Shown here: one piece after another, positions 1 to 3,688 of the stretch | Layout of the letters: each line of letters begins with the position of its first letter | Numbering within the stretch: position 1 is the first letter of the stretch | Origin: an uncultured Myxococcales bacterium | GTDB taxonomy: Bacteria; Myxococcota_A; Bradymonadia; Bradymonadales; Bradymonadaceae | Direction of reading: 5' to 3' | Length of the DNA stretch: 5,935 nt | Assembly (NCBI GenBank): GCA_913058025.1 | Contig: CAJXPN010000316.1 | Coordinates: 1-5,935, forward strand | Program-made: the position numbers and the translations under genes | The notes under the pieces: generated by a model | Seen by the model: the letters and a program-made list of their open reading frames with translations, nothing else | What the model was told of the DNA's origin: nothing | Databases searched by the model: none

Positions 1-1170
1 GGCCTGGGCGTCGAGGAGCGACGGGAGCCCGAACATCTGCGGCGAGTAGTAGTAGGAGCGCGTGGGCGCGGGGATGGCGCGCACGATCTCGCCGTCGCGC
101 GCGTCCCAGATCTTGACGTGGCCGAGGGTGTCACCGGAGGCGACGAGGAGGCCGTCCTCGCTCCACGCGGCCGAGGAGATGCGGAAGGCGTGGCCGGGGA
201 GGGCGTGGTGGAGGGTGTCGTCGTCGAGCCACCAGAGGTTGGCGCGCCCGGAGTGGTCGCCGGAGAAGACGAGGCGTCGGTCGGGTGAGATCGCGATCGC
301 GCCGACGGCGTGGTCGTGTCCAGAGAACGCGCGCCCCTGGGCGCGGGCCTGGAGGTCCCAGAGGCGCACGACGCGATCCCCCGACGAGGTCAGCGCGATG
401 TCGCCGCCAGGGGCGACAGCGAGCGCGAGCAGGTCGTCGGTGGCGCCGAGCTGGGGGGTGATGGAGCCCGCGCGGGCGTTCGGTTTCGATGGCGGCCGCG
501 AGCCCTGGGCGACGAGCCAGTGGCTAAGGAGCCTGTGGGCGGGGAGGGCGCGGTCGTGGAGCGCGAGCTCGTCGACGAGCCCGGCGAGGTGATCCGAGTA
601 GCAGCCGCGCGCGCAGCCTCGCCGGGCGCCGAGCGTGAGCTCGGTGTCCGCGCGCAGGCTCCACCCATCGGGGGCGTGCGACCATCGCGGGATACCGTCG
701 ACGAGGAGCGAGGCGACGCGGCCGTCCCATGAGAGGGCGACGTGTCGCCACGCCTCGGGCGCGAGGAGGACGCCGGTGTCGAAGGTGGATGATCCGAGGG
801 AGACGAAGACGTCGTCGTCGTGGACGCAGAGCGAGAGCGCGGAGGTCTCGTCGGGGTCGAGCATGGAGAGGGCGCAGCCGGAGGCGCCCTTGAGGAAGAG
901 CTCGAGCGTGAGCTCGCCGCTGGAGAGGGGTGAGCCCGGGTCGAGGTCGACGTGCGTGCGGCCGTCGAGGCGAGTGGAGGGGTTTCGTTCGAGACGCAGC
1001 GCGCCGTCGGCCTCGCCAGGGAGGCGGAGGTGGAGGAGCGGGTCGTCGAGGTCGAGCTCGATGGCGTAGGGGGACTGGGAGGAGCGGCCGGAGAGGCCGA
1101 GCGGGAGGGGAGGTGCGCACGCGGTCACGAGCGTGGCGCAGAGCGTGAGGGCGAGTCGAGCGGTGGACAT
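1..1170 (-). CDS. Predicted lipoprotein with LamG-like domain and WD40 repeats (3' end outside window)
   Basis: Reading from ATG at 1170 down to base 1 gives 390 codons with no stop, so the gene is cut by the window edge. Residues 1-18 look like a lipoprotein signal: Arg5, a hydrophobic stretch, then a VTAC lipobox with Cys18 as the predicted lipidated residue. Residues about 35-220 resemble a LamG/concanavalin-like sandwich; the diagnostic part is APEAWRHVALSWDG, then LLVDG, LTLGAR, and GLVDELALHDRALPAHRL. From about 247 come WD40-type repeats, each ending in an RLWD/NLWW/KIWD-like strand (near 269-272, 311-314, 353-356) with GH dipeptides between blades (284-285, 326-327). More blades probably follow outside the window. 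The likely role is an envelope-anchored ligand- or protein-binding scaffold; no catalytic motif is seen and the ligand is unknown. A GAGG lies about 9 nt before the ATG. Third codon positions are almost all C or G, with Leu mostly CTC. Domain calls are by eye. Confidence 0.85.
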   Translation of the reverse strand, partial: MSTARLALTLCATLVTACAPPLPLGLSGRSSQSPYAIELDLDDPLLHLRLPGEADGALRLERNPSTRLDGRTHVDLDPGSPLSSGELTLELFLKGASGCALSMLDPDETSALSLCVHDDDVFVSLGSSTFDTGVLLAPEAWRHVALSWDGRVASLLVDGIPRWSHAPDGWSLRADTELTLGARRGCARGCYSDHLAGLVDELALHDRALPAHRLLSHWLVAQGSRPPSKPNARAGSITPQLGATDDLLALAVAPGGDIALTSSGDRVVRLWDLQARAQGRAFSGHDHAVGAIAISPDRRLVFSGDHSGRANLWWLDDDTLHHALPGHAFRISSAAWSEDGLLVASGDTLGHVKIWDARDGEIVRAIPAPTRSYYYSPQMFGLPSLLDAQA

Positions 1171-1200
1171 GAGGAGTCCTCTGAGGAGCGGCGTAAACGC

Positions 1201-1241
1201 AAAGAGAGCCGACTCACGTTAAATGAGTCGACTCTCTTTTT
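1201..1241. terminator. Hairpin terminator between tRNA-Pro and the lipoprotein gene, possibly bidirectional
   Basis: Two 16-nt arms (1201-1216 and 1224-1239) are inverted complements around a 7-nt loop. There is one imperfection: a C-A mismatch on the plus strand, which becomes a U-G wobble in the minus-strand RNA. On the plus strand the stem ends in a run of five T (1237-1241). On the minus strand it ends in TTT followed by GCGTTT. Its place just after the tRNA 3' end suggests that it ends tRNA transcription on the minus strand. The better T-run in the other direction means it could also stop transcription entering from the lipoprotein side. Confidence 0.75.
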
Positions 1242-1247
1242 CCCGAG

Positions 1248-1321
1248 TCGGAGCGACAGGATTCGAACCTGCGACCCCTTGCACCCCATGCAAGTGCGCT
1301 ACCAGGCTGCGCCACGCTCCG
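1248..1321 (-). tRNA. tRNA-Pro, anticodon GGG
   Basis: The minus strand folds as a complete 74-nt cloverleaf without an encoded CCA. The acceptor stem is CGGAGCG/CGCTCCG, with A as discriminator at 1248. The D stem is GCGC/GCGC around AGCCTGGTA. The anticodon stem is CTTGC/GCAAG with loop ATGGGGT, and the T arm is GCAGG-TTCGAAT-CCTGT with one G-U pair. Anticodon GGG (1285-1287 on the plus strand) reads the proline codons CCC and CCU. G37 follows the anticodon, as in bacterial tRNA-Pro, where TrmD methylates it. The acceptor is followed by CTC, so CCA must be added by tRNA nucleotidyltransferase. The body closely resembles the E. coli proL type. No integrase or repeated tRNA fragment is present to suggest an attachment site. 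Confidence 0.97.
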
Positions 1322-1332
1322 TCTGTGTCGGA

Positions 1333-1368
1333 TACTGATACCTGAGTTGAGTCAGGTTTATTTCAGTA
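1333..1368. repeat. Nested inverted repeats in the tRNA-Pro leader
   Basis: An inner pair, ACCTGA (1340-1345) and TCAGGT (1352-1357), sits inside an outer pair, TACTGA (1333-1338) and TCAGTA (1363-1368). The two pairs are offset by a 1-nt versus 5-nt internal loop. The element lies between the proposed tRNA promoter and the mature 5' end of the tRNA. It could be a leader hairpin processed with RNase P, or a binding site for a dimeric regulator. Its function is unknown. Confidence 0.5.
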
Positions 1369-1384
1369 CCCGTCGGGGATGGTG

Positions 1385-1413
1385 AGAATGGTTCATGAGG
1401 TGGGGGGTGTCAA
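1385..1413 (-). promoter_or_regulatory. Probable sigma70-type promoter for tRNA-Pro
   Basis: On the minus strand a perfect TTGACA -35 box (1408-1413) is followed after exactly 17 bp by CATTCT (1385-1390), which matches 3 of 6 positions of TATAAT. Transcription would begin near 1378, giving a leader of about 57 nt before the tRNA 5' end at 1321. The weak -10 lowers confidence, but the consensus -35, ideal spacing and position suit a tRNA gene. Confidence 0.5.
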
Positions 1414-1429
1414 GCATTGATTACGTGGG

Positions 1430-1459
1430 TTGCAATTTTACCTGATGTGGCACCATAGT
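1430..1459 (+). promoter_or_regulatory. Candidate promoter for parAB
   Basis: TTGCAA (1430-1435) and CATAGT (1454-1459) are separated by 18 bp, each matching 4 of 6 consensus positions. A start near 1466 would leave about 93 nt of leader before the preferred parA ATG. It stands back to back with the tRNA-Pro promoter, with 16 bp between the two -35 boxes, in a stretch with more A and T than the surrounding genes. This is an eye-level match only. Confidence 0.35.
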
Positions 1460-1527
1460 CGTGGTCCGAGGGGGGGCGGCCGACTGAAGGAATGATCAGT
1501 GGTGCCTCGGGTGTCGAGAAAAGCAGA

Positions 1528-1547
1528 ATCGCGCAGGATCGCGCAGG
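1528..1547 (+). repeat. 10-bp perfect tandem repeat in the parA leader
   Basis: ATCGCGCAGG occurs twice head to tail (1528-1537 and 1538-1547), ending inside the proposed parA ribosome binding site. Slippage here would change leader length by 10 nt. That would shift the reading frame if the upstream GTG at 1499 were used as the start. Confidence 0.6.
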
Positions 1548-1549
1548 AG
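1545..1549 (+). promoter_or_regulatory. Ribosome binding site supporting the parA start at 1559
   Basis: AGGAG is followed by 9 nt and then ATG at 1559. A rival site, GAAGGAA (1486-1492), stands 6 nt before an in-frame GTG at 1499. The 1559 start is preferred for two reasons. The protein then begins about six residues before the first ParA beta strand, as is usual. In addition, codons between 1499 and 1558 include AGA, AAA, GCA and GAA in a row, unlike the G/C-ending codons of the gene body. Confidence 0.6.
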
Positions 1550-1558
1550 CGTAATCGG

Positions 1559-2359
1559 ATGAATCAGCGTCGCAACAAGGTGGTGGCGATCGCGAACCAG
1601 AAGGGGGGCGTGGGGAAGACGACCACGTCGGTGAACCTCGCGAGCTGCGTGGCGGCGGCGGGTTACAAGGTGTTGTTGATCGACATGGACCCTCAGGGGA
1701 ACGCGTCGAGCGGGGTGGGGTTCGAACGTGATCTGTGCGAGGTCTCGATCTACCACGCCCTGACGGGGGAGATGGAGCTCGACGACGTCGTGTACGCGAC
1801 CGACTACGACAACCTGTTGTTGGTGCCGAGCACGACGGACCTCGCGGGCGCCGAGATCGAGCTCGTGGACGACGAGCGTCGCGAGTTCGTGCTGGAGTCG
1901 GTGATCAAGAAGAAGTCGAGGGACTTCGACTTCGTGATGCTGGACTGCCCGCCGTCGCTCGGTCTGCTCACGATCAACGCGTTGGTGGCCGCGGACACGG
2001 TACTGGTGCCGATCCAGACGGAGTATTACGCGCTGGAGGGGCTCGGGCACCTGCTGCACACGATCAGCCTCATCCACGAGCACCTGAACCCGAAGCTGGC
2101 GCTGGAGGGGATCCTGCTGACGATGTACGACGCGAGGACGAACCTGAGCGAGCAGGTCGCCGACGAGGTGATCGAGCACTTCGAGGCGTTGGTGTTCGAC
2201 ACGGTGATCCCGAGGAACGTGAAGTTGAGCGAGGCGCCGTCGTTCGGGCAGCCGATCTGCGCGTACGACAAGAACTCGAGGGGCGCGAAGAGCTACGCGG
2301 CGTTCGCCGCGGAGTTCTTGAAGCGTAACGGGCTCGCGAAGGTCGCGGCGACGGGTTGA
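1559..2359 (+). CDS. parA: Chromosome partitioning ATPase ParA (Soj family)
   Basis: This is a 266-residue deviant-Walker ATPase that dimerises on ATP, binds nucleoid DNA nonspecifically and is released when ParB stimulates hydrolysis, so that ParB-parS complexes are moved toward the poles. Residues 15-22 are KGGVGKTT, with signature Lys15 and Walker Lys20. The switch I region is IDMDPQGN (41-48), and Walker B is VMLDCPPS (126-133) with Asp129. PSTTDLAGAEIELV (90-103) and the C-terminal IPRNVKLSEAPSFGQPI block are typical of chromosomal Soj proteins, including arginines that correspond to the DNA-contacting region. There is no N-terminal helix-turn-helix extension, so this is the small chromosomal type rather than the P1/F plasmid type. 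It is the first gene of the parAB operon. An in-frame GTG at 1499 would add 20 basic residues and cannot be excluded. Confidence 0.97.
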   Translation: MNQRRNKVVAIANQKGGVGKTTTSVNLASCVAAAGYKVLLIDMDPQGNASSGVGFERDLCEVSIYHALTGEMELDDVVYATDYDNLLLVPSTTDLAGAEIELVDDERREFVLESVIKKKSRDFDFVMLDCPPSLGLLTINALVAADTVLVPIQTEYYALEGLGHLLHTISLIHEHLNPKLALEGILLTMYDARTNLSEQVADEVIEHFEALVFDTVIPRNVKLSEAPSFGQPICAYDKNSRGAKSYAAFAAEFLKRNGLAKVAATG

Positions 2360-2364
2360 GGGGG

Positions 2365-2390
2365 CCGCCTTGCGCCGCCGCGTCAGGCGG
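2365..2390 (+). other. GC-rich hairpin after the parA stop
   Basis: CCGCCT (2365-2370) pairs with AGGCGG (2385-2390), and GCG (2372-2374) with CGC (2379-2381) inside it, starting 5 nt after the parA stop. No T-run follows, so it does not look like an intrinsic terminator. It could stabilise the parA 3' end or reduce transcription into parB. Confidence 0.4.
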
Positions 2391-2423
2391 GGCTAAGGTG
2401 GCGAGCGCATGAGCGCGCACGCC

Positions 2424-2440
2424 ATGAGCCGACGGCTCGT
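2424..2440 (+). other. Short hairpin in the parA-parB spacer
   Basis: GAGCC (2426-2430) and GGCTC (2434-2438) enclose the triloop GAC, and flanking A-U and U-G pairs extend the stem to 7 bp. It lies about 48 nt before the parB ATG and is followed at once by another inverted repeat. Its role is unknown. Confidence 0.4.
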
Positions 2441-2441
2441 G

Positions 2442-2457
2442 GTGTTGCAAGGAACAC
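2442..2457. repeat. 16-bp interrupted palindrome upstream of parB
   Basis: GTGTT (2442-2446) and AACAC (2453-2457) flank the 6-bp centre GCAAGG. This ends 30 bp before the parB start, where an operator for autoregulation could sit. It is not parS: the CACGTG core is absent and the spacing between the TGTT/AACA ends is 6 rather than 8. Confidence 0.35.
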
Positions 2458-2487
2458 TGGGGCGACCCAGAAGAGAAGAAGAGCGGA

Positions 2488-3528
2488 ATGTCAGGTACGC
2501 AGAGCAGCAAGCAGGGACGTCGAAAGAAGGCCCTGGGGCGTGGATTGAGCGCGTTGATACCCAACCAGTCGGCGACGGGCTCGGCGGGTCAGGGGCGAGA
2601 TTTCTTCGAGTGCGAGGTGGGGCTGATCGACCCGTCGCCGGGGCAGCCCCGGCGGACGTTCGATCAGACGGCGCTCGAGGAGCTCTCGGAGTCGATCGTG
2701 CAGTCGGGCCTGATCCAGCCGCTGGTGGTTCGCCGCGTGGAGGGCCGCTACGAGCTGATCGCTGGCGAGCGCCGCCTGAGGGCGTCGAAGATGGCAGGGC
2801 TCGAGCGCGTGCCCGTGGTGGTCAAGACCGTCTCGGACGCCGTGGCGTTCGCGCTCGCGCTGATCGAGAACATCCAGCGCGAGGATCTGGACCCGGTGGA
2901 GGAGGCGATCGCGTACAAGCGCCTGATCGACGACTTCGACTTCACGCAGGCCGATCTCGCGAGGCAACTCGGGAAGTCGCGCTCGGCGATCGCCAACGCG
3001 ATCCGGCTGCTCGCGCTGCCCGACCGCGTGTTGGACATGGTCGGCGACGAGGACCTGTCCCCGGGTCACGCGCGTACGCTGATCGGGCTCGACGACGACG
3101 ACCTCACGCATGAGGTCGCCGAGCGCGTGAGGCGAGAGGGCCTCACGGTGCGAGAGACCGAGGCGCTCACGCGAGAGCTCAAGGCGTCGGCGAAGGCCGA
3201 GGCTCAGGCCAGGGCCTCGGCCGAGGACGCCCCGCAGGCGCCCCCGGCGACAGCCGGCGCTTTGGCTGACGGCGAGGACGTCGAGGTCGAGGTCGCCGCC
3301 ACGCCCGAGGTCGAAGACGTCGCGGCGCGCGTGGAGCGCGCGAGCGTGAAGGTCGGCGTTCGAGACGACGTGAAGACGAAGGCGCTGGTCGACACGCTGA
3401 CCGAGCGCTGGGAGACGAAGGTCGCCCTGCACGATCGCAACGGCAAGGGCCGCCTCGAGATCCACTACGGCTCCTACGACGAGCTCAAGAAGGTGCTCGA
3501 GGCGCTGGCGATCGAGGTCGACCTCTGA
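2488..3528 (+). CDS. parB: Chromosome partitioning protein ParB (Spo0J family CTPase)
   Basis: This 346-residue protein loads at parS as a CTP-dependent sliding clamp and stimulates ParA. Its basic N-terminus carries the conserved KKALGRGLSALIP block (13-25), the segment that contacts ParA. The ParB/Srx nucleotide-binding domain follows: PRRTFD near 54-59, SGLIQPLVVR (73-82), the C-motif GERRLRA (93-99) and the P-motif ENIQRE (127-132). A helix-turn-helix covers about 150-178 (FTQADLARQLGKSRSAIANA). After about residue 220 comes an Ala/Glu/Asp-rich linker to about 275, then a C-terminal dimerisation domain ending in LKKVLEALAIEVDL. The length is slightly above the usual 280-300 because of the linker. 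The start follows a purine-rich tract (2471-2488), and no strict Shine-Dalgarno stands out. It is cotranscribed with parA and ended by the terminator at 3553. Confidence 0.97.
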   Translation: MSGTQSSKQGRRKKALGRGLSALIPNQSATGSAGQGRDFFECEVGLIDPSPGQPRRTFDQTALEELSESIVQSGLIQPLVVRRVEGRYELIAGERRLRASKMAGLERVPVVVKTVSDAVAFALALIENIQREDLDPVEEAIAYKRLIDDFDFTQADLARQLGKSRSAIANAIRLLALPDRVLDMVGDEDLSPGHARTLIGLDDDDLTHEVAERVRREGLTVRETEALTRELKASAKAEAQARASAEDAPQAPPATAGALADGEDVEVEVAATPEVEDVAARVERASVKVGVRDDVKTKALVDTLTERWETKVALHDRNGKGRLEIHYGSYDELKKVLEALAIEVDL

Positions 3529-3552
3529 GGTGAGCTTCGCGTGAGAATGTGA

Positions 3553-3587
3553 GGACGCCGCGTGTTTTGGCGCGCGGCGTCCTTTTT
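3553..3587 (+). terminator. Intrinsic terminator of the parAB operon
   Basis: A perfect 10-bp stem, GGACGCCGCG (3553-3562) and CGCGGCGTCC (3573-3582), has a 10-nt loop and is followed by five T (3583-3587). It starts 24 nt after the parB stop. Only the plus direction has the T-run, so it closes parAB and isolates the next gene, which must have its own promoter. Confidence 0.93.
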
Positions 3588-3688
3588 CGTTAGGGTAGGG
3601 GGGATTGTGAATTCGATGTCGCCCACGGCAGGCTCTCCTCGAGGGTTAGTGTGGGGTTATCTGTACGTATTTGAAGAGGAAGAGTGGA
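3588..3688 (+). promoter_or_regulatory. Leader of the lectin/Ig surface gene, with ribosome binding site
   Basis: This 101-bp gap must carry the promoter of the next gene, since a terminator precedes it. I found no convincing -35/-10 pair. A purine tract at 3673-3684 includes GAGGA (3676-3680), 8 nt before ATG 3689, which supports that start over the in-frame ATGs at 3695 and 3701. Confidence 0.5.

Noticed and set aside
62..1069. Plus-strand open frames opposite the lipoprotein gene
   Set aside because: The minus-strand frame is open for all 390 codons and encodes LamG and WD40 motifs; the plus-strand frames give Arg/Ser/Glu-rich products without motifs.
1248..1321. tRNA-Pro as an integration site for a mobile element
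   Set aside because: No integrase gene, no direct repeat of the tRNA 3' end and no transposon-like gene were found in the window.
1496..2179. Minus-strand open frame (227 codons) antisense to parA
   Set aside because: It overlaps the unmistakable ParA coding region, and its Arg/His/Val/Gln-rich product looks like a codon-bias shadow.
2442..2457. Palindrome upstream of parB considered as parS
   Set aside because: It lacks the CACGTG core and has a 6-bp instead of 8-bp centre between the TGTT and AACA ends.
2409..3113. Plus-strand open frame (234 codons) beginning in the parA-parB spacer and running into parB in another frame
   Set aside because: The ParB frame carries all family motifs through this stretch. 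The alternative product is low-complexity Gly/Arg/Ala without any domain.
2491..3465. Long minus-strand open frame (324 codons) antisense to parB
   Set aside because: It lies wholly opposite a clear ParB gene, its protein has no recognisable motif and is rich in Arg, Leu and Val, and long antisense frames are expected in GC-rich codon-biased genes.
3657..3665. TTATCTGTA considered as a DnaA box
   Set aside because: It differs from TTATCCACA at three positions and is isolated; no origin-like AT-rich cluster accompanies it.
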